The notes: generated by a model from the sequence alone, not told the origin. A DNA stretch of 11,749 nt from Clostridiales bacterium (GCA_017649745.1 JAGCGE010000038.1:1-11749); one strand, 5' to 3'; positions 1-7,597 are shown, counted from the stretch's first letter. Numbers and translations: made by a program.

Positions 1-828
1 AGGATCAAGGCCTAGTACTTCACAGATCTTGGAAGTAGCTTCACTTACTGGGATCTTAGCCTCATCGAGCGTAATTCCGATACCTGAGAAATGAGCCATT
101 TCATAAGAAGCGCCATATACTCCGCCTTCAGTAACATCATGCATAAGATTAACTGAGGAATAGTAAAATCCCCTCTCATCTTTTAGAAAATCACTGTTGA
201 TAATTCCACCTGCGATCTCACCTTCGTTAACGACTGAAATCAACTGATTATAAGATGAAGCCTCATTAATAAGATCCTCAGAAACCTTACCCTGAAGTTT
301 TGATCTATGCTCAATGGAAGCAATATAACTTCCTTCTATACCACATGTCTTGGTAAGAATAAGTTTATCGCCTACTTTAGCTTTTCCAAAAGGTACAGGA
401 TGAGATTTATCAATAATACCAAAAGCAGTAGTGATAACTACAAAATCTTTAACTGTATCATTGACTTCAGTATGACCACCGACAATATCTACACCAAGTT
501 TAGATGCTTCACGAGAAGCCTGATCAACAATGGAAGTAATGTCCTCTTCATTAGCTGAAGGAGGCGCGATAATAACGAACAGAATACCAGAAGGTCTGAT
601 ACCGCAGGAAGCTATATCATTACAAGAAACATGAATAGCAAGAGTTCCCGACTGCTTACCTCCGGCTGTTATAGGATCTGAAGAAGATACAAGGATCTTA
701 TCTCCAAGATTAAGCCAAGCGCAGTCAGCACCGATACTCGCACCAACCAATGTTGACGGAGATATCTTAGGTAATCTGTTCAGTACTAATTCCTGAAGTT
801 GTTCGTTAGTAAGTTTTCCGGTTTTCAT
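1..828 (-). CDS. AIR synthase-related protein (PurM/HypE superfamily), 3' end outside window
   Basis: The frame is open from the ATG at 828 to the left edge, giving 276 residues with no stop; the C-terminus lies outside. Family motifs seen are SSSDPI (48-53), NDIASCG (70-76), IVGGHTEV (115-122) and MHDVTEGG (229-236). The fragment ends in LGLDP, a common stretch in HypE-like proteins shortly before the C-terminal part. The superfamily (PurM, PurL, ThiL, SelD, HypE) binds ATP and phosphorylates carbonyl or similar oxygens. The order of motifs fits the HypE-like 'AIR synthase family protein' group better than PurM, because no PurM neighbours or motifs are present. The ATG overlaps the thiI stop in an ATGA and has only a weak GAG-type ribosome site, so translation is probably coupled to thiI. 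The substrate is unknown; no hydrogenase gene is visible. The family is well supported, the function is not. Confidence 0.88.
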   Translation of the reverse strand, partial: MKTGKLTNEQLQELVLNRLPKISPSTLVGASIGADCAWLNLGDKILVSSSDPITAGGKQSGTLAIHVSCNDIASCGIRPSGILFVIIAPPSANEEDITSIVDQASREASKLGVDIVGGHTEVNDTVKDFVVITTAFGIIDKSHPVPFGKAKVGDKLILTKTCGIEGSYIASIEHRSKLQGKVSEDLINEASSYNQLISVVNEGEIAGGIINSDFLKDERGFYYSSVNLMHDVTEGGVYGASYEMAHFSGIGITLDEAKIPVSEATSKICEVLGLDP

Positions 829-2024
829 ATTATGATCGTCTCAATACCCTTAAGGCCGTCCTCTACCATCTGTTCGATGTTAAGGTTCTGTTCTGCCTCA
901 ATGATATCATCTCTGTTAGGATGTGTCTTCGGGTGTTTAGCAACAAATACCGTACAACAATCCTCATATGGAAGGATCGATGTCTCAAAAGCACCGATCT
1001 TACGGCTGATCTCACATGTAGCTTCCTTATCAAGACCGATAAGTGGTCTAAAGATAGGAAGATCAACTACTTCGTTTGTAAACTGAATAGCTTCTAGTGT
1101 CTGGCTTGCGACCTGACCTAATGATTCACCTGTGATAAGGCAACCGCAGCCGTTTTCATTAGCAAGTCTTTCAGCTATCTGAAGCATTACACGTCTCATT
1201 GTAACAGTAAGCATATCCTGTCTGCTGTTCTTATACATATCGAGCTGTATCTGAGTAAAGTTAACAACGTGAAGTTTAAGTCTTCCGGAGAAACGAGATA
1301 CGATCTTAGCAAGATCGATAACCTTCTCTTTAGCACGATCACTGGTATAAGGGAAAGAATGGAAATATACAGCTTCGAGCATCATTCCGCGGCTAGCCAT
1401 CATGTAACCAGCTACAGGACTATCGATACCGCCTGATAAAAGGAGCATTCCCTTACCTGCTGTTCCTACAGGAAGACCTCTGTGACCCATGACTTTTCCT
1501 GCATAAACATAGCAAAAATCACGAACCTCAACATTAAAGATAAAGTCAGGCTTATTGACGTCAACTTTCAGACAATCAAAATTCTCAAGGAGATAACCAC
1601 CGATCTCATTTGAGATCTCAGGTGAAGTCATTGGAAAATGCTTGTTTCCACGCTTAGACTCAACCTTGAACGTATGATGATCAGGATAAAGCTTAAGATA
1701 TTCTTTCATGTACTCAACAGCATTTTGACGGATCTCATCAATACCGCCTTCAAACTTACGTGCAAGACTTGCTGAAACAATACCGAATACCTGTACAACT
1801 GCATTTAAGATCTCTGCAGCAGTCTCTTCATTCTTGAAATAAGGGTTATCATCACCTTCACAAGGTTCGATCCAGATACGGCTCTGGCTCTGATAGATAT
1901 TGAGCTTACCAAAATTCTTGAGTCTGTACTTAAGATTATTCTTAAGCTTAGATTCGAAATTACCTCTGTTAAGACCTTTAAGTGTGACTTCACCCATACG
2001 GGCAAGGATTACATTATTACTCAT
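825..2024 (-). CDS. thiI: ThiI, tRNA 4-thiouridine sulfurtransferase
   Basis: ThiI adenylates U8 of tRNA and inserts sulfur taken from a cysteine desulfurase persulfide, making 4-thiouridine; in some bacteria it also serves thiamine thiazole synthesis. I chose the ATG at 2024 (399 residues) because AGAGG lies 5 nt upstream. The longer frame to 2057 adds 11 residues, has no good ribosome site and overlaps the previous gene by 23 bases. The N-terminal ferredoxin-like and THUMP region covers about residues 1-165 and starts with LARMGEVTLKG. The PP-loop ATP site SGGIDSPVAG is at 197-206. The motif PYEDCCTVF near 352-360 holds cysteines 356-357, one of which should match the catalytic cysteine of E. 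coli ThiI. There is no C-terminal rhodanese domain, as in Bacillus. The stop overlaps the start of the downstream AIR synthase-like gene. Confidence 0.96.
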   Translation of the reverse strand: MSNNVILARMGEVTLKGLNRGNFESKLKNNLKYRLKNFGKLNIYQSQSRIWIEPCEGDDNPYFKNEETAAEILNAVVQVFGIVSASLARKFEGGIDEIRQNAVEYMKEYLKLYPDHHTFKVESKRGNKHFPMTSPEISNEIGGYLLENFDCLKVDVNKPDFIFNVEVRDFCYVYAGKVMGHRGLPVGTAGKGMLLLSGGIDSPVAGYMMASRGMMLEAVYFHSFPYTSDRAKEKVIDLAKIVSRFSGRLKLHVVNFTQIQLDMYKNSRQDMLTVTMRRVMLQIAERLANENGCGCLITGESLGQVASQTLEAIQFTNEVVDLPIFRPLIGLDKEATCEISRKIGAFETSILPYEDCCTVFVAKHPKTHPNRDDIIEAEQNLNIEQMVEDGLKGIETIII

Positions 2025-2034
2025 ACTAACCTCT

Positions 2035-3174
2035 TTATCTGAGAGCAAAAAGCTCATAAATCTCGTCGATCTTCTCTATAAAGATCTTTGCTTCTTCCAT
2101 AGTATTAAATCTCGAAAAACTTAAACGAACCGCATTAGTTGCAAGTTTTCTGTCGACGCCCATTGCTTCAAGAACATAACTGATCTTCTTTGTTTTCGAT
2201 GAGCATGCAGATATAGTAGAAACATATATATTATATCTTTCAAGGCAATGAAGCATAGTCTCAGATTCAAAGCCATCGAAAGAGACGTTCAAAACATAAG
2301 GAAGTGCATCTTCCGGTGAAAGGATCGTAGCCTTACGCTTAGACAGTTCTTCTCTTAAGTATTCATTGATCTTCTTTACCTCAGAATAATGCTCTTCGAT
2401 ATCCTCCTGAGATTTCTTAAGTGCCAAAGCTGTTGCTCTGTATAGATAAACACTCTCAGTACCTGAACGAACGCCGTTTTGCTGTCCGCCGCCAAGGATA
2501 TAAGGATCGATCTTTATACCATTTTTTACATATAAGAAACCTGAACCTTTAAGTCCGTGGAACTTATGAGCAGAAAAAGATGCCAGATCAACTTTAAGTT
2601 CTTTAAGATTAAGCTTGATCTTACCTGCTGCCTGAACAAAATCAACATATAATGCTGTGTTTCTGTTCTTCTGATCACGTATCTCTACGATCTCGTTTAA
2701 CGGAAGTATTGCACCTGTCTCATTATTTACATGAGTAAAGCACATAAGAGTCGTATCAGCATCGATAGCTTCAGAAAGCTCATTAAGATCAGGCTTACCG
2801 GTCTTATCTACATTAATGTATTTAACGGTATAGCCTTCATTAGCAAAACGTTCAAGAACAGAAAGAGTAGCACGATGCTCTGTCTTTGTTGAAATGATCG
2901 TTCTTCCGTTTCTTTTATTTCTTCTGAGAAAACCTGTAATAGCCGTATTGGCACTTTCAGTTGCACATGAAGTAAAAACAAGCTCCTGCTCTCTTACAAA
3001 GAGGCATGAAGCTATGTCTTCTTTTGCATTTATATATGCCTTATAAGCAGCTGTTCCGAGTTCGTGAAGTGAACCCGGGTTACCCCAGAGTTCATCACTC
3101 TTAAGATCTTGTGCTACGAGCTCGGCAACTTCAGCCAAAGGCTTGGTTGTTGCACTATTATCAAAATAGATCAT
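2035..3174 (-). CDS. NifS/IscS-type cysteine desulfurase, probable sulfur donor to ThiI
   Basis: This is a PLP enzyme that converts cysteine to alanine and carries the sulfur as an enzyme persulfide. At 379 residues it has the usual length. Visible landmarks are YFDNSATTKP (3-12), TEHRA with the PLP-stacking His100, VDFVQAAGK with Asp178 and Gln181, SAHKFHG with the PLP lysine Lys204, RSGTE (236-240) and the catalytic SACSS loop with Cys324. The longer Cys loop and sequence style are those of group I (NifS/IscS). Its ATG overlaps the purB stop by 4 bases (ATGA), and thiI starts 11 nt after its stop. In Bacillus subtilis a desulfurase next to thiI (NifZ) is the dedicated donor for 4-thiouridine, and I infer the same here. 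No iscU, iscR or nif genes adjoin it, so a general Fe-S assembly role is less likely. Confidence 0.95.
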   Translation of the reverse strand: MIYFDNSATTKPLAEVAELVAQDLKSDELWGNPGSLHELGTAAYKAYINAKEDIASCLFVREQELVFTSCATESANTAITGFLRRNKRNGRTIISTKTEHRATLSVLERFANEGYTVKYINVDKTGKPDLNELSEAIDADTTLMCFTHVNNETGAILPLNEIVEIRDQKNRNTALYVDFVQAAGKIKLNLKELKVDLASFSAHKFHGLKGSGFLYVKNGIKIDPYILGGGQQNGVRSGTESVYLYRATALALKKSQEDIEEHYSEVKKINEYLREELSKRKATILSPEDALPYVLNVSFDGFESETMLHCLERYNIYVSTISACSSKTKKISYVLEAMGVDRKLATNAVRLSFSRFNTMEEAKIFIEKIDEIYELFALR

Positions 3175-4607
3175 ACATTAAGTTCTACTTCTGTAACCTT
3201 AAGATCATCAGCGTGTGACTTAAGGATTGGTCTTATAGCTTCATTAAGGAATGTATCAACCTGCTCAGGGCATCTACCAATGTAAAGCTTAGGATCGAGC
3301 ATCTTATTGAGATCTTCCTCTGTAAGACCAAATGCCGGATCCTTAACGATTCTTGAAAGAAGGTCATTTGGCTTACCTTCATTCTTAACTACAGAACCAG
3401 CTTCCATGGAGTAAACACGGATCTTCTCGTGAAGTTCCTGTCTGTCTCCGCCCTTCTTAACTGCTTCCATCATGATGTTCTCTGTAGCCATGAATGGGAG
3501 TTCGTCCATGATGTGCTTGTTGATCATATTAGGATATACAACAAGTCCAGAAGCTACGTTAGCATAGATACCAAGAATAGCATCAACTGCAAGGAATGCT
3601 TCCGGTACAGAGATACGCTTATTAGCTGAGTCATCAAGTGTTCTCTCGAACCACTGCTCAGCAGCTGTCATTGCAGGATTCAAAACATCTGCGATAACAT
3701 AACGTGAAAGAGATGCGATACGCTCTGAACGCATTGGGTTTCTCTTATAAGCCATAGCAGAAGAACCGATCTGTGTCTTCTCGAATGGCTCTTCGATCTC
3801 CTTAAGATGCTGGAGAAGTCTGATATCATTACTGAACTTATGAGCACTCTGAGCAATAGAAGCAAGTGCATTCAATACTCTGGAGTCTACCTTACGGGAA
3901 TATGTCTGACCTGATACATAGTATGAAGTCTCAAAGCCCATCTTGTTTGCGATCTTCTTATCAAGTTCAACACACTTGTTGTGGTCGCCGTTGAAAAGAT
4001 CCAAGAAAGAAGCCTGTGTACCAGTTGTACCCTTACAACCAAGAAGCTTCATGGAATCCAATACCTGCTCAACTTCCTCAAGATCGAACATGAGATCCTG
4101 GAGCCAAAGTGTTGCTCTCTTACCTACTGTAACGAGCTGTGCAGGCTGGAAATGTGTGAATCCCAATGTAGGAAGAGCCTTGTACTCATCAGCAAAATTA
4201 GCAAGAAGATCCATACATACAACGAGACGCTTTCTGATCAATGTCAAAGCCTCGCGCATGATGATCATATCTGTGTTATCACCAACATAACATGATGTTG
4301 CACCCAAGTGGATGATACCCTTAGCATTAGGGCACTGAACACCATAAGCATGAACATGAGCCATAACATCATGACGGCGGATCTTCTCTTCAGCTGCAGC
4401 TACATCATAATTGATATCTTCTGCATTAGCCTTAAGTTCAGCGATCTGCTCATCTGTAATATCAAGACCCAATTCTTTCTCTGATTCAGCAAGTGCGATC
4501 CAAAGTCTTCTCCATGTCTTGAACTTCTTGTCAGGAGAAAAGATGTACTGCATCTCTTTACTTGCATATCTGGAATTAAGCGGACTTACATATGTATCGT
4601 TACTCAT
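3171..4607 (-). CDS. purB: Adenylosuccinate lyase, long eukaryote-like type
   Basis: PurB removes fumarate from SAICAR and from adenylosuccinate, acting twice in purine synthesis, as a cytoplasmic homotetramer. The start is the ATG at 4607 (478 residues): GGAGG lies 7 nt upstream, while the in-frame TTG at 4613 would be one base from it. Motifs are HLGATS (100-105), THFQPAQ with the likely catalytic His152, KGTTGTQASF (192-201) and the fumarase/ASL signature GSSAMAYKRNP starting at 281, whose Ser282-283 loop carries the catalytic serine. Length and wording (TLDDSANKRI, LPFMATENI) resemble the roughly 480-residue animal ADSL more than the 430-residue Bacillus PurB. The gene starts 2 nt after the aminotransferase stop, and its ribosome site lies inside the last codons of that gene. 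The stop overlaps the desulfurase start. Confidence 0.97.
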   Translation of the reverse strand: MSNDTYVSPLNSRYASKEMQYIFSPDKKFKTWRRLWIALAESEKELGLDITDEQIAELKANAEDINYDVAAAEEKIRRHDVMAHVHAYGVQCPNAKGIIHLGATSCYVGDNTDMIIMREALTLIRKRLVVCMDLLANFADEYKALPTLGFTHFQPAQLVTVGKRATLWLQDLMFDLEEVEQVLDSMKLLGCKGTTGTQASFLDLFNGDHNKCVELDKKIANKMGFETSYYVSGQTYSRKVDSRVLNALASIAQSAHKFSNDIRLLQHLKEIEEPFEKTQIGSSAMAYKRNPMRSERIASLSRYVIADVLNPAMTAAEQWFERTLDDSANKRISVPEAFLAVDAILGIYANVASGLVVYPNMINKHIMDELPFMATENIMMEAVKKGGDRQELHEKIRVYSMEAGSVVKNEGKPNDLLSRIVKDPAFGLTEEDLNKMLDPKLYIGRCPEQVDTFLNEAIRPILKSHADDLKVTEVELNV

Positions 4608-4609
4608 CT

Positions 4610-5899
4610 TCAAGCCTCCAATAATTTATTCACTGCAGAAAGTTTAGCACATAAAGTAAATACTTTAACAGCCTTTTCGATATCTTCCAAAGATGGGAAG
4701 CTTGGTGCGAATCTTATATTGGAATCCTGAGGATCATTACCATATGGATAAGTAGCACCTGCAGGTGTAAGTGCAACACCAAGATCCTTACACATAGCAA
4801 CTGTTGCTTTTGCTGTACCAGGAAGAACGAATACGCTTACGAAGAAACCTCCCTTAGGCTCATGCCAGTTGCAGATACCTGTATCGCCGAGTTCTTTCTT
4901 CAAAACGTTAATTGTCATCTCGAACTTAGGACGAAGGATATCAGCATGCTTGCTCATTCTTTCCTTAATAGCGTTAAGATCAGGGAACATTACAGAGTGA
5001 GCGAGCTGGTTAACCTTGTTGCTGCAGATTGCCTGAATACCGATAGTCTTAACAGCTGCTTCCATATTTGCTGTGTTACAAGCCATGCAAGCAAGACCTG
5101 AACCTGCAAATGAGATCTTAGATGTAGAAGCGAACTCATATACTCTGTTGGCATTGCCATACTTCTCACAAAGAGCGAGCATATCAGGAACACTTCCCTG
5201 TGTAGCCTCATCATCATAGAGATGATGTACAACATAAGCGTTATCCCAGAAAAGTCTGAAATCCTTAGCTCCTGTCTTCATAGAAGCCAAACGCTCACAT
5301 GTCTCTTTTGAATATACGATTCCGTCAGGATTGCTATATACAGGAATAGACCACATACCAAGAACCTTAGGATCCTTAACAAGTTCCTCAACGATATCCA
5401 TGTCAGGACCATTTGGTGTCATAGGAACAGCAATAAGTTCAAAACCAAGTTTCTCAGTTACCTTGAAATGTCTGTCATAACCAGGTGTTGGGCAAAGCCA
5501 CTTTCTTCCTTCTACCTGGAACCATGGCTTATCAGAATCGATCTCACCGAAAGCACAAGCTCTCATAAGTGTATCGAACATCATGTTAAGGCTTGATGCA
5601 TTACCAATGAAAATGTTCTCTGCTTTAGTATCAAGGATCTGAGCGAAAAGTTCCTTTGTTTCAGGAAGGCCTGTAGGAAGTCCGTAATTACGGCAATCAA
5701 CTCCTGCCTTAGTCTTAAATGAAGTCTTCTCTTCAAGACCTTCAAAAAGCTTATTGCTTAATGAGAGCTGTTCAGGAGCCGGATTTCCTCTCATCATATT
5801 GAGATTCAAACCCATATCCTTGTAGTCTGAATATTCTTTTTCCAATTCGATCTTAAGCGCATTAAGTTCGTCTTTAGACATGTCTTTAAAGGCCTTCAT
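4610..5899 (-). CDS. Class I PLP aminotransferase, probable aspartate aminotransferase (type Ic, MocR-like fold family)
   Basis: The enzyme is a fold-type I PLP aminotransferase; members of this roughly 430-residue family (Pfam Aminotran_MocR) include the aspartate aminotransferase of Corynebacterium glutamicum, so aspartate:2-oxoglutarate exchange is the best guess. I chose the ATG at 5899 (429 residues), 10 nt after GGAGG; the open frame continues up to a TTG at 6010, but that part overlaps the promoter. Visible motifs are NMMRGNPAPEQ (34-44), YGLPTG (72-77), CPTPGYDRHF (136-145), PVYSNPDG (186-193), WDNAY with Asp219, the PLP lysine Lys261 in STSKISFAGSG, and Arg396 in NIRFAPSFP for the substrate carboxylate. 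It is the first gene of the operon and sits next to purB. Aspartate is the amino donor for SAICAR and adenylosuccinate, which gives a simple reason for the pairing. Confidence 0.9.
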   Translation of the reverse strand: MKAFKDMSKDELNALKIELEKEYSDYKDMGLNLNMMRGNPAPEQLSLSNKLFEGLEEKTSFKTKAGVDCRNYGLPTGLPETKELFAQILDTKAENIFIGNASSLNMMFDTLMRACAFGEIDSDKPWFQVEGRKWLCPTPGYDRHFKVTEKLGFELIAVPMTPNGPDMDIVEELVKDPKVLGMWSIPVYSNPDGIVYSKETCERLASMKTGAKDFRLFWDNAYVVHHLYDDEATQGSVPDMLALCEKYGNANRVYEFASTSKISFAGSGLACMACNTANMEAAVKTIGIQAICSNKVNQLAHSVMFPDLNAIKERMSKHADILRPKFEMTINVLKKELGDTGICNWHEPKGGFFVSVFVLPGTAKATVAMCKDLGVALTPAGATYPYGNDPQDSNIRFAPSFPSLEDIEKAVKVFTLCAKLSAVNKLLEA

Positions 5900-5939
5900 T
5901 TGTGATAATCCTCCATAATTTTGAGAAAACGTAAAATCA

Positions 5940-6002
5940 AAATTGCATTTTGGCGCATCAAACGCTTTAATTTCCTCGATTATTATAATAATAATGCAAT
6001 TT
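5940..6002. repeat. Inverted repeat ATGCAATTT flanking the aminotransferase promoter -10 region
   Basis: The 9-mer AAATTGCAT at 5940-5948 recurs as its exact inverse complement ATGCAATTT at 5994-6002, which lies between the -35 and -10 boxes. The 5938-5952 copy is itself nearly palindromic (CAAAA-TTGCA-TTTTG). The arrangement would suit a pair of operator half-sites or a looped repressor, but the region is AT-rich and chance is possible. Only the 5940 copy would be in the transcript. Confidence 0.35.
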
Positions 6003-6010
6003 ATATTCAA
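5982..6010 (-). promoter_or_regulatory. Sigma-A-type promoter of the aminotransferase-purB-thiI operon
   Basis: On the minus strand a -35 box TTGAAT (6010-6005) and a perfect -10 box TATAAT (5987-5982) are separated by 17 bp. Transcription should begin near 5975, giving a leader of about 75 nt before the ATG at 5899. The -10 box lies in the 14-bp palindrome ATTATTATAATAAT (5979-5992). Matches and spacing are good; use in vivo is inferred. Confidence 0.75.
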
Positions 6011-6094
6011 CGAAATTTCAGGTTTTGGAGTTTTTTCTACACTTTAGTTAAATATATGAATATTTATGGTATTTATAGCAACACAATCTACAAA

Positions 6095-6454
6095 TCATAT
6101 CTCGATCATATCGATAGAACAGGGCTCTTTCTTGTCATTCATCACGACAGATATCGCCCAGAATTCAATATTCATATCATAGGCTCTTAGATGTCTTATC
6201 AGATATCTGGAGGTCTTATATATCTTCCCCTTCTTAGATTTTGTAATAAACACTTCCGGAGGACCATATGTACCGATATGATCGACCTTTCTGGTCTTAA
6301 CCTCGATTATATAAAGTGTTCCGTTCTTCTTGGCTGCAATATCGATCTCACCGACATTATGAACCTCATAATTCCTGATAAGGATCTTATAACCGTTATT
6401 TCTGAGATATTCACAAGCCAGTTCTTCGCCGAGCTTACCTGAACTGTTATCCAT
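6095..6454 (-). CDS. yraN: YraN family protein (UPF0102), predicted nuclease-fold
   Basis: This is a small soluble protein (119 residues, the usual length) of the UPF0102 family, which has a predicted PD-(D/E)xK-like nuclease fold. Motifs seen are GKLGEELACEYL (6-17), GEIDIAA (35-41) and EVKTRK (51-56), giving the acidic and lysine residues Glu36, Asp38, Glu51 and Lys53 of the presumed active site. The late family motif usually written R-F-D-V is here EFWAISVV (97-104), so its Asp is replaced by Trp; the activity may be altered. The start is the ATG at 6454 with GAGGTGA 4 nt upstream. The upstream membrane protein gene ends 84 nt away and the downstream aminotransferase has its own promoter. 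The cellular role of YraN proteins is poorly known. Confidence 0.9.
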   Translation of the reverse strand: MDNSSGKLGEELACEYLRNNGYKILIRNYEVHNVGEIDIAAKKNGTLYIIEVKTRKVDHIGTYGPPEVFITKSKKGKIYKTSRYLIRHLRAYDMNIEFWAISVVMNDKKEPCSIDMIEI

Positions 6455-6468
6455 ACTGTCACCTCGCC

Positions 6469-6492
6469 TTTTCGATGATCATATATCGAAAA
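6469..6492. repeat. Perfect 8-bp inverted repeat just upstream of the yraN ribosome site
   Basis: TTTTCGAT (6469-6476) and ATCGAAAA (6485-6492) are exact inverse complements separated by 8 nt. On the minus strand the repeat ends directly before GGCGAGGTGA, the yraN ribosome site, so in RNA it would form a hairpin that touches that site; in DNA it could be an operator. It is not followed by a T-run in the direction of transcription, so it is not a standard terminator. A run of eight T (minus strand) lies upstream near 6511-6518 without a GC-rich stem. Confidence 0.5.
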
Positions 6493-6538
6493 AGACTTGA
6501 TAAAAGCGACAAAAAAAACAAATCACCGACAAACGGGA

Positions 6539-7555
6539 TCAATCATCATCGGATTTCATCAGATTATTGATAGCACTGATCAGAAGGCGTCTCGGCTCGA
6601 AACAATCCTTATTGTTTGCTTGTCCGAGGAAATAGCTGTAGGTCTTGCCTTTATAGTTTATGAGGAGCATTGAATCTTCATCTCCGTTGTAACTAGGGAG
6701 ATTTTTGGAATGCATCCTTATCGAGACAATATAATCCTTTTCAAATTCCCGGCCGTTTATATTGATGCTGGTTCCGTCAACGACTATGACTCTAGGCATA
6801 CTAAAAACTCGTTTAAAGAAAACGACTGTCATTATTACTCCGCATATGAGAGCAACGATCGAAAGAGGTCTTAATACCTTAAGCATTGCGATATTCAGAC
6901 CCTTATCATCACCAACCGGGAAAAAGGAAAACGCATATCCTAGAGTCGGAAATCCAAGCATCATTATGCCTTTAACATAAAAAGATTTTATGATGGAATT
7001 GATGGGAAACTTGATTATCGTTCTACCATAAGTCTGTTTTCTCATCTTCTTCATGATATGGTCACTTACCAAAGATGAGATCGCACTATAGTATTCATTC
7101 AATCTGGCCATCATCGACTTACGTAATCTAAAGTAATTCGGACTCCATGAAGGACCGGAATTATACATATGAAGGATCTTTCCGTCTTTGCTCTTTACAT
7201 ATAGCCTTCTCGAAAAGAACGGGAAATACTTAAAGAGCCACGAATCTTCAGTAAATACCAGATTACGGATTTCTTTGAACTCAAAAAAGTCATCATTTAT
7301 CTTAACACCTGACAGATCAATAGTGATCCTATGAAGTGGCTTCTTAAAGGAAGTGATAAATCGTATTAAGCCCAATACCCAAAACGGTAAAAGCCAAAAA
7401 CCGAAAACAGCTAAAAACATCCAGATCTCTAGTTTCAAGAAATAATAAGAACCCAGCAACAAACAGAGCACGATAAAAGAAACAACGAGCGATATAAGCT
7501 CTTGCCATATCATTTTCTTTGCGCCGAAAACTAAAGTGAATGTCTTACCTTCCAT
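6539..7555 (-). CDS. Unrecognised four-helix membrane protein with two similar cytoplasmic domains
   Basis: I do not recognise a named family. The 338 residues divide into two similar halves. Each half has two hydrophobic helices (about 17-40 and 44-66; 186-205 and 228-247) followed by a soluble domain rich in beta-like segments (about 74-155 and 253-335). The soluble domains start alike: HRITIDLSGVKIND at 75-88 against PRVIVVDGTSINING at 254-268, and both end in an amphipathic helix (RKSMMARLNEYY; RRLLISAINNLM). This looks like a tandem of membrane-anchored PH-like (YcxB/bPH-type) units, which is inference from pattern only. The ATG at 7555 is abutted by the U-run of the rpsO terminator and has no Shine-Dalgarno sequence. 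The next in-frame ATG (residue 15, at 7513) also lacks a clear site. The reading frame is certainly coding; start and function are uncertain. Confidence 0.8.
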   Translation of the reverse strand: MEGKTFTLVFGAKKMIWQELISLVVSFIVLCLLLGSYYFLKLEIWMFLAVFGFWLLPFWVLGLIRFITSFKKPLHRITIDLSGVKINDDFFEFKEIRNLVFTEDSWLFKYFPFFSRRLYVKSKDGKILHMYNSGPSWSPNYFRLRKSMMARLNEYYSAISSLVSDHIMKKMRKQTYGRTIIKFPINSIIKSFYVKGIMMLGFPTLGYAFSFFPVGDDKGLNIAMLKVLRPLSIVALICGVIMTVVFFKRVFSMPRVIVVDGTSININGREFEKDYIVSIRMHSKNLPSYNGDEDSMLLINYKGKTYSYFLGQANNKDCFEPRRLLISAINNLMKSDDD

Positions 7556-7564
7556 AAAATAAAT

Positions 7565-7590
7565 AAAACTGCTTCGGTTGAAGCAGTTTT
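7565..7590 (-). terminator. Rho-independent terminator of rpsO
   Basis: On the minus strand, AAAACTGCTTC - AACC - GAAGCAGTTTT forms a perfect 11-bp stem with a 4-nt loop, beginning 7 nt after the rpsO stop, followed by TTTTATTTATTTT. The U-run ends directly at the ATG of the next gene (7555). Confidence 0.9.
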
Positions 7591-7597
7591 ACAGGAA

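Noticed and set aside
307..1086. Plus-strand open frames opposite the AIR synthase-like gene and thiI
   Set aside because: Low-complexity products with no family features, antisense to well-supported genes.
2025..2057. Longer ThiI start at 2057
   Set aside because: No good ribosome site, overlaps the desulfurase end, and the family begins near the ATG at 2024.
3943..4295. Plus-strand open frames opposite purB
   Set aside because: They lie wholly opposite a strongly supported purB, have no ribosome site or recognisable motif, and come from codon bias of the real gene.
5900..6010. Extended N-terminus of the aminotransferase up to a TTG at 6010
   Set aside because: It would start inside the promoter -35 box, has an Ile-rich non-family sequence, and the ATG at 5899 has a GGAGG site and family-like N-terminus.
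5921..6190. Plus-strand open frame across the aminotransferase-yraN gap
   Set aside because: AT-rich, no ribosome site, no motif; the region is explained by the minus-strand promoter and the end of yraN.
6503..6540. T-run after the membrane protein gene as an intrinsic terminator
   Set aside because: Only a 4-bp CCGA/TCGG stem can be drawn before it, too weak to call.
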